64,000 nt of DNA from Pseudomonadota bacterium (GCA_023954855.1 JAGSGY010000010.1:1-64000); one strand, 5' to 3'; shown: positions 34,058-42,888, counted from the first letter of the stretch. The notes: generated by a model from the sequence alone, not told the origin. Numbers and translations are program-made.

Positions 34058-34750
34058 TCAGTGCGAGAGGGCGTCGAGTCGAAAGCGATCGTCCTCGAGA
34101 CCTTGGTCGAAGGCGACCTCGGTCACGGTAGCGTGGGTGGAGCGCGTGTGGGTCACATCGGTCACAACGACGCTGTGGGCCACGAAGCGGCCGTCGACAT
34201 CTCGGTAGTCCGAGAACTGGATGCGGCGCACGACCGCGCCGCTGGCATCGAAGTGCTCTACCGTTGTGGGCAGAGCGTCTTCGGCGCGAACGACGAGGTC
34301 CACGCGGGGCGACGCGGGCTTTGCGCCGTCCGCGGGGGTGAGGGTCAGGGCGTTCTCGCCGGTCTTCGTGGCGACGTATTCGGTCGACCAGGACAACCGC
34401 GCGAGGTCCTCCATCGCGAAGTCTGTGCCGATGAAGGCGTCACCGCGGGCCTTGCCGACGATGCGCCGTGCTTTGCCGTAGGCCGGCAGGTACAGGTAGA
34501 CCGTCTCGCCGTCTGGGACGAGCAGGCTGATGCCCGACAGGCGCTCGGGTTCGGCAAACCGAATGAGGCGTTTCTCGTCGCCCTTCTGCCAGATGTCCAT
34601 GGCTCGCTGTACCGTCTGGCCACGCCGGTCGGTGGTCTCGATGGACAGGGCTAGGTGAAGGTCGTCGCCGCGCTTCGCCGCCTCATCGATGCGCGAGAGG
34701 AGGTCGGAGGCGTCGTCCGCGAAGGCGAGGGCGGTGAGCAGAGCTAGCAT
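34058..34750 (-). CDS. LolA-like outer-membrane lipoprotein-sorting protein
   Basis: A 230-residue periplasmic protein with a signal peptide (MLALLTALAFADDA). The rest matches the LolA/DUF4292-like half-barrel used to carry lipids: RAMDIWQKGDEKRLIRFAEP, then GISLLVPDGETVYLYLP, and KARRIVGKARGDAFIGTDF. The GTDFAMEDLA segment is typical of the LolA-like subfamily paired with DUF1302 barrels and MMPL/RND transporters rather than of housekeeping LolA. Its ATG overlaps the TAA of the preceding lipoprotein gene (TAATG). A role in lipid or lipoprotein delivery to the barrel encoded downstream is inferred. Confidence 0.82.
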   Translation of the reverse strand: MLALLTALAFADDASDLLSRIDEAAKRGDDLHLALSIETTDRRGQTVQRAMDIWQKGDEKRLIRFAEPERLSGISLLVPDGETVYLYLPAYGKARRIVGKARGDAFIGTDFAMEDLARLSWSTEYVATKTGENALTLTPADGAKPASPRVDLVVRAEDALPTTVEHFDASGAVVRRIQFSDYRDVDGRFVAHSVVVTDVTHTRSTHATVTEVAFDQGLEDDRFRLDALSH

Positions 34751-35262
34751 TAGGGCGTGGCCTCGAAGCCGGCAATCAGCGAGTAGGAGCCGCCGTCCGA
34801 CGTCGTCGCGTTCGCGTTGATGGTCGAGACCACCGTTCCGTCGGTGCGCTGCTCGACGAGCCAGGTGCCTGTGCTCCACTCGTTGGCGTCGACTGTCTCG
34901 GTGCCGATGACTTCGAGCGTCGCCGAACCTCCCGTGGCGTCCAGGGACTGGGGACCGAATGCCGTAATCGACTGGCGGAACACAGCAACCGGGCCGTCCG
35001 AGACAGAGAGAACCCACTGTGCGAGAAGGCCATCTGTGCTGACGCACGCGGAGGGCTGGCCATCTGCGAGGGTGGTGGTCTCGTCGTAGCCGACGAAGAG
35101 TGTGACACCGTTCTGGATGTAGGTGGTCGCCATGACACGCGCCGAGCGCGGCTCGACCATCCCGTCCGGGCACGCGTTGGTATCCGAGGTGTCGGCCGGG
35201 GTCGTTGAACCGTCTGTGCAACCGAATGTGAACACCAGGGCGACAAGAACTGCTGTGCGCAT
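34750..35262 (-). CDS. Small secreted lipoprotein, first gene of envelope operon
   Basis: A 170-residue lipoprotein with signal peptide ending in FTFGC (Cys15) and a Thr/Asp-rich linker, then a beta-rich domain with two cysteines (ACPDG and ACVST). No family recognised. GGAGG precedes the ATG at 35262, which is preferred over a longer frame that lacks a signal at its N-terminus. It heads a four-gene minus-strand operon (lipoprotein, LolA-like, lipoprotein, barrel) and is divergent from pyrF across 78 bases that must hold both promoters. Confidence 0.75.
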   Translation of the reverse strand: MRTAVLVALVFTFGCTDGSTTPADTSDTNACPDGMVEPRSARVMATTYIQNGVTLFVGYDETTTLADGQPSACVSTDGLLAQWVLSVSDGPVAVFRQSITAFGPQSLDATGGSATLEVIGTETVDANEWSTGTWLVEQRTDGTVVSTINANATTSDGGSYSLIAGFEATP

Positions 35263-35340
35263 GCGTTCCTCCGAACGCAGGTTAACCCCGGCGCGGTCCG
35301 GTCGACAGCGACGGGACCCAACCCATCGAGCGAGGATGCC

Positions 35341-36231
35341 GTGCAGAGCTTCGCAGACCGCCTTTCCGATGCCGTGCGAGACCGCCGCACCCCGCTCTGT
35401 GTGGGCATCGACCCGCACCTACACTTGCTGCCGACTTCGGTGCGGCGCCGGTTCGAAGGATTGTCGGGTCGTGCGTACCGCGAGGCGGCGGCCATCGCAG
35501 TGGGCGACTGGGCGGTGATGGTGCTCGAGGCGGTTGAAGGCGCGGTTCCCGCCGTGAAGCCACAAGTGGCCTTCTTCGAGGCGCTCGGGGCACCCGGCGT
35601 GGTCGCCCTGGAGAGAGTGGTCGACGTGGCGCGCCAGCTCGACCTCATCGTGGTGCTCGATGCGAAGCGCGGGGACATCGGCTCTACGGCGGAGGCGTAC
35701 GCGCATGGGGCCCTCGATGATGACGGCCCACTCGCGAGCGACAGTGTGACCCTCGCGCCGTACCTGGGACCCGAGTCTCTCGCCCCGTTCCTAAAGCGCT
35801 GTGACGCTGGGAAGGGCGTGTTTCTTCTGGTGCGAACCTCGAATCCCGGTGCGTCCGTTTGGCAGACCGAGGGCGCCGAGCCTGCCGCCCCAAAGGTGGC
35901 GGCCTGGGTCGAGGCCCAATCCGCCGAGCGGCTCGGTGACTGCGGTCTTGGTCCCGTGGGTGCGGTGGTGGCTGCCACGGTTCCAGACGAGGCAAAGGCG
36001 TGGCGTGCGGCAATGCCGAGCGCCTGGTTCCTCGTGCCTGGCTACGGCGCGCAAGGAGGCGGCGCTGCCGATGTGGCTCCGCTCTTCCGCGACGACGGAC
36101 TTGGGGCGCTCATCAACTCCTCGCGAGGGGTGTTGTTCGGCGAGGGCGACGAAGACGATTACCGAGCCGCGGTGAGGCGGCGGGCAGATCGCGCCGCGGA
36201 TGAGCTCGGACGAGTTGCCGGACTTCGCTGA
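35341..36231 (+). CDS. pyrF: Orotidine 5'-phosphate decarboxylase (type 2)
   Basis: A 296-residue PyrF that decarboxylates OMP to UMP, the last step of de novo pyrimidine synthesis. The catalytic Lys/Asp network is intact in VLDAKRGDIGST (family DxKxxD), with VGIDPHL near the N-terminus, VTLAPYLG and a terminal VNS-like INSSRGVLF for phosphate binding. The length (~300) and the DPH start place it in the longer type 2 class rather than the ~230-residue E. coli class. The start is GTG at 35341; no in-frame ATG fits better. The gene stands alone between a divergent operon and bolA. Confidence 0.92.
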   Translation: MQSFADRLSDAVRDRRTPLCVGIDPHLHLLPTSVRRRFEGLSGRAYREAAAIAVGDWAVMVLEAVEGAVPAVKPQVAFFEALGAPGVVALERVVDVARQLDLIVVLDAKRGDIGSTAEAYAHGALDDDGPLASDSVTLAPYLGPESLAPFLKRCDAGKGVFLLVRTSNPGASVWQTEGAEPAAPKVAAWVEAQSAERLGDCGLGPVGAVVAATVPDEAKAWRAAMPSAWFLVPGYGAQGGGAADVAPLFRDDGLGALINSSRGVLFGEGDEDDYRAAVRRRADRAADELGRVAGLR

Positions 36232-36289
36232 GCCTGGTTGCCCACGGGCGTGTGTGTGATTACGAAGGCGGTTCGCCAAAGAGGGCCCC

Positions 36290-36541
36290 ATGTTCGCTGC
36301 TGAGCGCATTCGAGAGATGGTCGAGGACACGCTTCCCGACTGCACCTGCCTCGTGATCAACGAGATGAACGACGGTGAGCATTTCCAGGCAGAGGTCGTC
36401 TCGTCGGCCTTCGAAGGTATCTCGCTCGTCCGCCAGCACCAGCTGGTCTACAAGGCGCTCGGCGGCCACGTCGGCACTGATATTCACGCTCTTGCTCTCA
36501 AGACCTACGCGCCAGCTGCATGGCCGCATGGAGACCGCTGA
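36290..36541 (+). CDS. BolA-family protein
   Basis: An 83-residue BolA/IbaG-type protein with the family pattern DGEHFQAEVVSSAFEG, then VRQHQLVYKALG and IHALALKTYAP. The His in the DGEHF segment and the Cys in PDCTC are possible cluster ligands. BolA proteins pair with monothiol CGFS glutaredoxins to form or sense [2Fe-2S] clusters, and exactly such a gene follows with a one-base TGATG overlap. That makes a coupled BolA-Grx iron-sulfur unit very likely. Confidence 0.93.
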   Translation: MFAAERIREMVEDTLPDCTCLVINEMNDGEHFQAEVVSSAFEGISLVRQHQLVYKALGGHVGTDIHALALKTYAPAAWPHGDR

Positions 36542-36867
36542 TGTCCGCTCAGGAACGCATCCAGAAGCTCGTCGATGACAACCGAGTCCTTCTGTTCATG
36601 AAGGGCAATCGCGCCTTCCCTCAGTGCGGCTTCTCCATGCGAGCGGTCAACATGGTCGGTGCTCTCGGCGTCGCGTTCGAGACCGTCGACGTGCTCGCTG
36701 ACATGGAGATCCGTCAGGGCGTGAAGGAATTCTCGGCCTGGCCGACCATTCCGCAGCTCTACATTGACGGCCAGTTCATTGGCGGCTCCGACATCTGTTG
36801 GGAGCTGTACCAGAACGGCGAGCTCGAGAAGCTCGTGGCTGAGCATCCTCGGGTCGAATCCGAGTGA
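36541..36867 (+). CDS. grxD: Monothiol glutaredoxin (CGFS type)
   Basis: A 108-residue Grx4/GrxD-type glutaredoxin. The active site is FPQCGFSMRAV, with a single CGFS cysteine that ligates [2Fe-2S] together with glutathione; WPTIPQLYIDG and GGSDICWEL are the other glutathione-binding parts. The usual KGT before the site is KGN here, a mild deviation. The ATG overlaps the TGA of bolA. It is followed by a hairpin and then the SNF2 gene. Confidence 0.93.
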   Translation: MSAQERIQKLVDDNRVLLFMKGNRAFPQCGFSMRAVNMVGALGVAFETVDVLADMEIRQGVKEFSAWPTIPQLYIDGQFIGGSDICWELYQNGELEKLVAEHPRVESE

Positions 36868-36874
36868 GTCGCTC

Positions 36875-36892
36875 CCTCTCTGGACCGAGAGG
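36875..36892 (+). promoter_or_regulatory. Hairpin covering the SNF2 Shine-Dalgarno sequence
   Basis: CCTCTC (36875-36880) and GAGAGG (36887-36892) form a six-base stem around the loop TGGACC. GAGAGG is also the best ribosome-binding site for the GTG start at 36898. There is no T run, so this is not a terminator. Pairing would reduce SNF2 translation. Confidence 0.45.
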
Positions 36893-36897
36893 CTGCT

Positions 36898-39831
36898 GTG
36901 CTCGATGAACTCCTGACCTCCGTCCGAGGCGTCGCCAGTGAGCGCGCTTGGGGCGCAGCGGTGCAGCTTGTTCGCGATGGCGCAGTGGTCGGGGTGTCGG
37001 ACGACGGCGAGGAGATTCATCTGCTCGTCAAAGCGCGTGGACGCGCTCGGCCGCACGATGTCTACCTTTTCCTCGACGACACCGACTGGGATTGCGACTG
37101 CGCGTTGCCTGGCAAGGCGTGCCTGCACGTGTGCGCGGGGATCATCGCGACCCGTGAGGGGCGTCTCTCTGGAGACGGACTCCCCGAGCCCAAGAAGGCC
37201 TTCAAGGTTCAGATCCGCTACGACTTCACCCGCATGGGGTCGGCGCTCTCGGTCCGCCGACAGCTTGTGTACGCGGACGGTCGCATCGAGCCGCTCACGA
37301 AGTCGCTCGCACGCTCGGACGTCATCGCGGAGCGCGGTGATATCCAGGCCGAGAGCCTGCTCGCCACGGCTCCCGCAGGGGCGCTTCCCGCCGAGACCCT
37401 TCGGCGCTTGCTCGTGTTTCTCGAGGGTGTGCCGCCGGCCACGCTCGATGGCGAGCCCCTGGCCATCGAGGCTTCCCCCGTCCTGTTCCGCGTGCGCGTC
37501 GAGGACCAAGATGAGGGCTTCAAGCTCCGTCTGGTTCGTCCGCCCGGTCTCGACGAACTCTTCCGCGGTGCGGCCCTCACCGAGGGCCGGCTCCATCCGA
37601 CCAGTCACGGTCGACTGTCCTCGGATCAGCGGCGAACGCTCACCTCCGGGGTGAGCTTTGCGAAGGACCGCGTGGGACGCCTCGTCTCGGATGTCCTTCC
37701 GCGCCTGCGCGACCAGATTCCCGTCGACGTAAACACGACCCGTCTCCCCGAAGGCGACGCCCTCAAGCCCCGCGTCGAGCTGGCCCTTACGGAGGTCCCC
37801 GCCGGTCTCGAAGTGCAGGCCCGCGTCGTCTACGGCGATCCCATCGTGGCGCGCGTCGAACAAGGCGTGCTCAAGGCCCTCTCGGGTGTCGTTCCGGCTC
37901 GAAACCTCGGTGCAGAACGCGCGATTGGGCACGAGTTCGAGTCTCGAATGGGCATCAGCGTGGGCATGACCCGGCTGTATCCACCGGTCGATGCCGCGGT
38001 GTTCCTCACCAAGCGCCTGCCCCTGTTCAACGGCTCGGTGCAAGGCCGCGTCGACGCCTCGCGCTTCGAGATCGCGACCCTTCCGCCGAGCTTCAAGATG
38101 GACGTGGTCGACGGAGACGATGGCGACTTCCGCGTTGACCTCGACTTCATGACCGAGGCGGGTCAGTCGATCGAGCCCATCGAAGTGCTTCGGGCGTGGA
38201 CCGCGCGTCGCCCCCTCGTCCCGCTGCTCGACGGTGGCTATGCGCCGCTGCCGAAGGAGTGGCTCGCCGAGCACGGTGCGGTGTTGCGCGAGCTTCTCGA
38301 GGCTCGCAGCCAAGACGGCACGGTACCGAAGCAGAGCGTGGCCTCACTCATGGATCTCGCTGAGAGCACGGGTGCCCGCGTGCCTCCCGACCTCAGCCGC
38401 CTGCGCGAGTTTCTCGAAGGCGGCGAAGGGCTCGTCGAGGTCGATGCGCCCGACGGGTTGCTCGCCGATCTACGCCACTATCAGCGCGCTGGCGTCGGAT
38501 GGCTTCGCTTCCTGCGCAAGGTCGAACTCCACGGCGTCCTCGCCGACGACATGGGTCTCGGTAAGACGCTGCAGGCGCTCTCGGCGGTGCTCGATGTTGG
38601 CGGTCGTTCGCTGGTCGTCGCCCCGACATCGGTGCTCTCGAACTGGAAGAGCGAGGCCGCCCGCTTTGCGCCCGGACTCAAGGTCTGCATGTACCACGGC
38701 CCCAACCGCGTCCTCGATCCCGACGCGGACCTGGTGCTGACCTCGTACACGCTGCTGCGCATGAATCTCGCGGAGCTCTCGGCCGAGACCTGGACCTACG
38801 CGATTCTCGACGAGGCGCAGGTCATCAAGAACCCGCAGTCCCAGACCGCCCGCGCGGCCTGCAAGCTCCGAGCGGACTACCGGCTCTGCCTGTCCGGAAC
38901 GCCGGTCGAGAACCGTCTCGAAGAGCTGTGGAGCCTGTTCCGCTTCTTGATCCCTGGCTTCTTGGGCAGCCTCGCGACCTTCAAGGCGCGCTTTGCCCGA
39001 CCGATTGAGGCGGGTGATCAGGACGCCGCAGCGTCGTTGCGCCGTCGCATTCGGCCCTACGTGCTTCGCAGGCTCAAGTCTCAGGTCGCCACCGAGCTTC
39101 CGCCTCTTACCGAGATGGTGGTCAGATGTGGCCTCGCGACTGACCAACGCAAGGTGTACGACGCCGTGCGCATGGCGCAGCGAGCCCGCGTGCGCGAAGT
39201 GCTCTCGGACGGCAATGTTCGGCAGGGACAGGCCCTTGCCGTGCTCGAGGCGCTGCTTCGCATGCGTCAGGCGGCCTGCGATCCGGCGTTGCTGCCCGGT
39301 GACGCCGGGCAGGGAGCCTCGTCTGCGAAGCTCGACCGCCTCGAGGAGCTGCTGGTGGACCTCGTGGTCGACGACCACAAGGCCCTGGTCTTCTCGCAGT
39401 GGACCTCGATGCTCGACCGCGTCGAGGAGCGTCTGCAGTCTTTGGGCATCAACTGGGTTCGCCTCGACGGCTCCACGCGCGATCGCGCCACGGTGATCGA
39501 GGCTTTCCAGGATCCTTCGGGCCCGCCAGTATTCCTGCTCTCACTCAAGGCAGGTGGCACCGGGCTCAACCTCACCGCTGCCGACTACGTCATCCACCTG
39601 GATCCCTGGTGGAACCCCGCCGTCGAGCAGCAAGCGACGGACCGCGCGCACCGTATTGGGCAGGACAAGCCCGTTGTGGCGCTCAAGCTCGTGGCAGAGG
39701 GCACCGTCGAGGAACGCATTCTCGCGCTGCAAGAGGCCAAGAAGGACGTCGCTGAGGCTGCGCTCGGCGGCGAAGGCGGCATCCTGCGCGCGATGACAGG
39801 CGATGAACTCCGAGGACTCTTCGACGCCTAG
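36898..39831 (+). CDS. SNF2/RapA-like helicase with SWIM zinc finger
   Basis: A 977-residue superfamily 2 ATPase. A SWIM zinc finger near residues ~62-80 reads WDCDCALPGKACLH (CxC...CxH). A long middle region is typical of bacterial SNF2 proteins with DUF3670/SNF2-assoc-like domains. The ATPase core starts at ~520: DDMGLGKT (~549-556), DEAQ (~637-640), LSGTPVENR, and in the second lobe GGTGLNLTAADYVIHLDPWW and AHRIGQ (arginine finger). All motifs are intact. These proteins translocate on double-stranded DNA and may remodel transcription or repair complexes. Start is GTG at 36898, five bases after GAGAGG. Confidence 0.92.
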   Translation: MLDELLTSVRGVASERAWGAAVQLVRDGAVVGVSDDGEEIHLLVKARGRARPHDVYLFLDDTDWDCDCALPGKACLHVCAGIIATREGRLSGDGLPEPKKAFKVQIRYDFTRMGSALSVRRQLVYADGRIEPLTKSLARSDVIAERGDIQAESLLATAPAGALPAETLRRLLVFLEGVPPATLDGEPLAIEASPVLFRVRVEDQDEGFKLRLVRPPGLDELFRGAALTEGRLHPTSHGRLSSDQRRTLTSGVSFAKDRVGRLVSDVLPRLRDQIPVDVNTTRLPEGDALKPRVELALTEVPAGLEVQARVVYGDPIVARVEQGVLKALSGVVPARNLGAERAIGHEFESRMGISVGMTRLYPPVDAAVFLTKRLPLFNGSVQGRVDASRFEIATLPPSFKMDVVDGDDGDFRVDLDFMTEAGQSIEPIEVLRAWTARRPLVPLLDGGYAPLPKEWLAEHGAVLRELLEARSQDGTVPKQSVASLMDLAESTGARVPPDLSRLREFLEGGEGLVEVDAPDGLLADLRHYQRAGVGWLRFLRKVELHGVLADDMGLGKTLQALSAVLDVGGRSLVVAPTSVLSNWKSEAARFAPGLKVCMYHGPNRVLDPDADLVLTSYTLLRMNLAELSAETWTYAILDEAQVIKNPQSQTARAACKLRADYRLCLSGTPVENRLEELWSLFRFLIPGFLGSLATFKARFARPIEAGDQDAAASLRRRIRPYVLRRLKSQVATELPPLTEMVVRCGLATDQRKVYDAVRMAQRARVREVLSDGNVRQGQALAVLEALLRMRQAACDPALLPGDAGQGASSAKLDRLEELLVDLVVDDHKALVFSQWTSMLDRVEERLQSLGINWVRLDGSTRDRATVIEAFQDPSGPPVFLLSLKAGGTGLNLTAADYVIHLDPWWNPAVEQQATDRAHRIGQDKPVVALKLVAEGTVEERILALQEAKKDVAEAALGGEGGILRAMTGDELRGLFDA

Positions 39832-39893
39832 CGCAGCTTCGCTTTGTTCGGAACCACCTCGTCCCGTTGCGGTCACTCTGTATGGGAGGCCTC

Positions 39894-40781
39894 ATGGGGC
39901 GAGCGGATGTGTATCGACAGCGGGCGGTTCTTGGCTTTGGTGGAGTGCTGGCGTGCGCCGCTCTACTCTTGTTTGGGCTGACCGAAGTGTTCAACGAACA
40001 AGATGCTCGAATGGCTCGGGCCCGCGCCGAAGCGGTGGTGCACACGGTGCCCGTCGTCGTGGCTTCGACCACGCTCTACCCGGGCTTCGAGATCCGGGCG
40101 GAAGACCTCGAGATCGTGCAGATGGACCCCGAGGTCGCTCCGGCGGATGTCAGTGGGACCGTAGGCCAGCTGGTCGGTCGCATTCCGGCCGAACGCATGC
40201 TTCCCCGTGACCCCGTACGCGAGGCACGCTTGGCGAGCTTTGGGGAGTCCCGTGGACTCGCGGCCCTGATCCCGAACGGACTTCGCGCCCTCTCGTTGGA
40301 CTTGCGCAACGCCCCAGCTGGCGCCGGCTTTCTGCTTCCCGGTGACCGTGTCGACGTGCATGTCACCGCCAGTGCGGATGCCGGGCTCGAGTCCTTCGTG
40401 CTGCTCGAGAACGTGGCCGTGCTGGCGGTCGACGGCTCCATGACAGAGGAGACGCGCCAATCTGGGGAGAAGCAGTCGATCGGCAAGCAGAGTCCTGCGA
40501 TCACGCTGCTCTTGACGCCCGAAGAGGCTGTGAAGGCCACGCATGCCCATCGCGAAGGTGTGGTGGCATTGGCCTTGCGGTCGCGCATCGACCTGGACCA
40601 AGTGGCCACCACGGCGGTCAATATGCGAGATCTTCTGGGACGAAACGAGGTCATCGAGCCCCGTCGCTTTGTGCCCAACCATGCGGAGCCCAACCAGGGC
40701 CGAGAGATGTTCATCATCCGCGGACCGGATGTCGAGACGGTGACCTTTCCGGTGACGGAAGGGGAGTCGGTAGGACTCTGA
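39894..40781 (+). CDS. cpaB: Flp pilus assembly protein CpaB (copy 1)
   Basis: A 295-residue CpaB/RcpC-type protein: one N-terminal membrane segment (residues ~13-30), then a SAF/AFP-like domain (VPVVVASTTLYPGFEIRAED region, ~48-110) and the RcpC/CpaB core (GLRALSLDL...GDRVDVHVTA, ~125-250). CpaB is a periplasmic component of Flp/Tad pilus secretion. Upstream ATG and TTG codons are possible, but GGAGG four bases before 39894 supports this start. The neighbouring gene is a second CpaB-like protein; no other tad/cpa genes are in the window. Confidence 0.85.
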   Translation: MGRADVYRQRAVLGFGGVLACAALLLFGLTEVFNEQDARMARARAEAVVHTVPVVVASTTLYPGFEIRAEDLEIVQMDPEVAPADVSGTVGQLVGRIPAERMLPRDPVREARLASFGESRGLAALIPNGLRALSLDLRNAPAGAGFLLPGDRVDVHVTASADAGLESFVLLENVAVLAVDGSMTEETRQSGEKQSIGKQSPAITLLLTPEEAVKATHAHREGVVALALRSRIDLDQVATTAVNMRDLLGRNEVIEPRRFVPNHAEPNQGREMFIIRGPDVETVTFPVTEGESVGL

Positions 40782-40842
40782 GGCCCGCTGGGTTAGTATC
40801 AGGCGGTGGCGCTGCAAGGCGCATGCTGCTGGGGAGATCGAG

Positions 40843-41724
40843 ATGGCGAAGAAAGAGAGCAACGGCGGGCGCGCGCTCGCCGTACTTGGGTTCGGTGTGT
40901 TGTTGCTCGGTCTCGGTGGTTGGGGCTTCTACAAGATGACCACCTACTACGACAACAAGATCGCAGAGGCGCGCCGTCCACCCGACACGATCGAGGTCAT
41001 CGTCTCGGCTCGCGACCTGTTTCAGGGCATTGCGATTACCGAGGAAGATCTGTTCCAGATCGACATCGAAGAGAAGTTCGTGCCCGCAGGTGTGTACCGC
41101 TCTGCTGACCACGTGATTGGTCGGGTGCCCCGCGACCGCATCCTCGCGAACGAGTTCGTTCGCGAAGAGCGCTTGGCTGACGCCAAGGCCGGTGTCGGAC
41201 TCAACGCCTTCATTCCGCGTGGCATGCGTGCCATCTCGTTCAACATCACGAACGCAGCGGCTGGCGCTGGCTTCGTCCAGCCCGAGAACTACGTCGACGT
41301 GCTGGTGACCATCACCAACGCCGAGACCGGAGAGCGCGAGACGCGTCCGGTGCTTCAGGCGGTGTACGTGCTCGCCGTGAACAGCCACACGGGCGTCAAG
41401 ACCGACCCGAGCCCCGAGGGCGGCAAGAAGAAGAAGAAGAAGCGCCGTCACGCGCCTTCTGTCACCTTCGCCGTGACCCCTGACCAGGCCGAGGTACTGA
41501 CCCAGGCCACGAGCGAGGGCGCACTTCAGATCTTGATTCGCAACGGCATGGACCCGGGTGTGGGCGAAGAGGACGTCAAGGACGTCGTCGGCTTCACCTT
41601 CGAGTCGCTGCGTCCCAAGCCGCCGCCGCGTCCGGTTCGTCCCAAGGTTGCGCCGAAGCCGGTTGAGCCGCAGGGACTCATCATTCAGCGCGGTAGCCGC
41701 GTCACGTACGAAGAAGACCACTAG
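40843..41724 (+). CDS. cpaB: Flp pilus assembly protein CpaB (copy 2)
   Basis: A 293-residue CpaB-like protein with the same plan as the preceding gene: membrane segment (~10-30), SAF domain (IEVIVSARDLFQGIAITEED), and RcpC core (GMRAISFNITNAAAGAGFV, YVDVLVTI). Between the last core strands lies a strongly basic insertion (a run of Lys then RRH, near residues ~192-202) not found in copy 1, and the C-terminus is Pro/Lys-rich. The two share about the same length and motif order but are clearly diverged, so the duplication is old. A terminator follows at 41747. Confidence 0.85.
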   Translation: MAKKESNGGRALAVLGFGVLLLGLGGWGFYKMTTYYDNKIAEARRPPDTIEVIVSARDLFQGIAITEEDLFQIDIEEKFVPAGVYRSADHVIGRVPRDRILANEFVREERLADAKAGVGLNAFIPRGMRAISFNITNAAAGAGFVQPENYVDVLVTITNAETGERETRPVLQAVYVLAVNSHTGVKTDPSPEGGKKKKKKRRHAPSVTFAVTPDQAEVLTQATSEGALQILIRNGMDPGVGEEDVKDVVGFTFESLRPKPPPRPVRPKVAPKPVEPQGLIIQRGSRVTYEEDH

Positions 41725-41746
41725 GCCGTTTTTTCGGTGCGGTGTG

Positions 41747-41774
41747 AGGCGGGGCAAATGCTCCGCCTTTCTTG
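41747..41774. terminator. Rho-independent terminator
   Basis: AGGCGGGG and CTCCGCCT pair over eight positions (one G-T) around the loop CAAATG and are followed by TTCTT. It ends the cpaB pair and lies just before the stop of the opposed MFS gene. Confidence 0.7.
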
Positions 41775-41775
41775 C

Positions 41776-42888
41776 TCAGAGGCGGGTCAATCGCAGGGCG
41801 AGGACTGTGGCCACTACCGAGAGGGCAAGCGATGCGGTGAACACGGCCGGCGGGCCCCCAAGCGGCAGTAGGACGCCTGCGACTCCCATGCTGGCCAGGT
41901 AGCCGAAGCCCCAGCCGGCGGCGGGAAACAGGGACTGCGCCGTTGAGGCGAGGCCCTTCGGGGCGCGCTCGGCGACCAGCCGGGTGCCGCCGATCCAGAA
42001 CGCGCCGAAGCCAAGCGCGTGGAGCAGCTGCGCGGCGATCAGGAGGGTCGGGTCGGTGGACCACGCGGTGACGGCCCACCGGGGAAGGCCTGAGACGGCG
42101 GCGAGTACCAAGAGTCCCGCTGGACCGATGCGGTCGAGCAGTCGTCTGCCGGCGGCCATCACCCCGATCTCGCCGGCGACACCCACGGCGATGGCCACGC
42201 TGGCGACGGTCTCGGGCAGCGACAGCCGTGAGATGTGCAGGGTGAAGAGCGTGTCGTATGGGGTGATGGTCATGCCTTGAATCAGCGAGAGCATGAGCAC
42301 CAAGCCGATCGTGCGGTCGGAGATCAGGGTCTTGATCTGCGCCCACCCTGGCGGAGAGCTCGGTTGCTCGCCAGGTGGAAGGGTCCATGCGACCATCGCG
42401 GTGATGAACAAGAGGACCACGGCTGCAGCGAGAGGGCCGTTCGAGTCCACGGTTCGGAGTGTGCTCGCGGCGAGCACCAGTAGCAGGTACGCCAGCGAGC
42501 CCCAGGCGCGCACCGAGCCGTATCCGCCACCCAATCGCTGAAGAGCAAGCGCATCGACAATCGGGAACTGGGGCGCCCGCATGAACGAGAACGAGAGCAG
42601 GGCCGCCGCCAGCAGAAGAGGGGTGGGGGCGACAAGGACAGCGACACCGAGCAAGGCGGCCGAGCCCGTCGCGAGTCGCAAGATGAGCTGAGGGCGGCCG
42701 AGGCGATCCGCGACCCAGGCCCAGCTGGTGCCCCCCATCAGCCGTCCTGCGGGAAGCAGTGCCAGGGTGGCCGCGATCGCCCGATCGTCGATGGCGCGAT
42801 CGGCGAGCATCAAGGACAAGAAGGGGATGAAGGACAGCGAGCCAATCGAGGCTGCGTAGTACAGCGATAGCCGCAGATAGAGGCTCAT
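41776..42888 (-). CDS. Major facilitator superfamily transporter
   Basis: A 370-residue membrane protein with about twelve hydrophobic spans. The loop after span 2 has WAWVADRLGRPQLILR, the MFS motif A (G/D-x-x-x-D-R-x-G-R). The pattern and the short N-terminus resemble the nucleoside-H+ symporter/LacY-like MFS_1 group; substrate unknown. GGAGG before the ATG at 42888 decides the start, and the ATG overlaps the Lnt stop by four bases (ATGA), so the two genes are translationally coupled. No link between Lnt activity and this transporter is known to me. Confidence 0.86.
   Translation of the reverse strand: MSLYLRLSLYYAASIGSLSFIPFLSLMLADRAIDDRAIAATLALLPAGRLMGGTSWAWVADRLGRPQLILRLATGSAALLGVAVLVAPTPLLLAAALLSFSFMRAPQFPIVDALALQRLGGGYGSVRAWGSLAYLLLVLAASTLRTVDSNGPLAAAVVLLFITAMVAWTLPPGEQPSSPPGWAQIKTLISDRTIGLVLMLSLIQGMTITPYDTLFTLHISRLSLPETVASVAIAVGVAGEIGVMAAGRRLLDRIGPAGLLVLAAVSGLPRWAVTAWSTDPTLLIAAQLLHALGFGAFWIGGTRLVAERAPKGLASTAQSLFPAAGWGFGYLASMGVAGVLLPLGGPPAVFTASLALSVVATVLALRLTRL

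Noticed and set aside
36505-38313. Minus-strand frame of 602 residues opposite glutaredoxin and the SNF2 N-terminus
   Set aside because: The plus strand there encodes intact known families; the opposite frame has no recognisable motif and arises from GC-rich third positions.
39894-41724. Start of a full tad/Flp pilus cluster
   Set aside because: Only two cpaB-like genes are present; flanks are a SNF2 helicase and an MFS transporter, with no secretin, ATPase or pilin gene.
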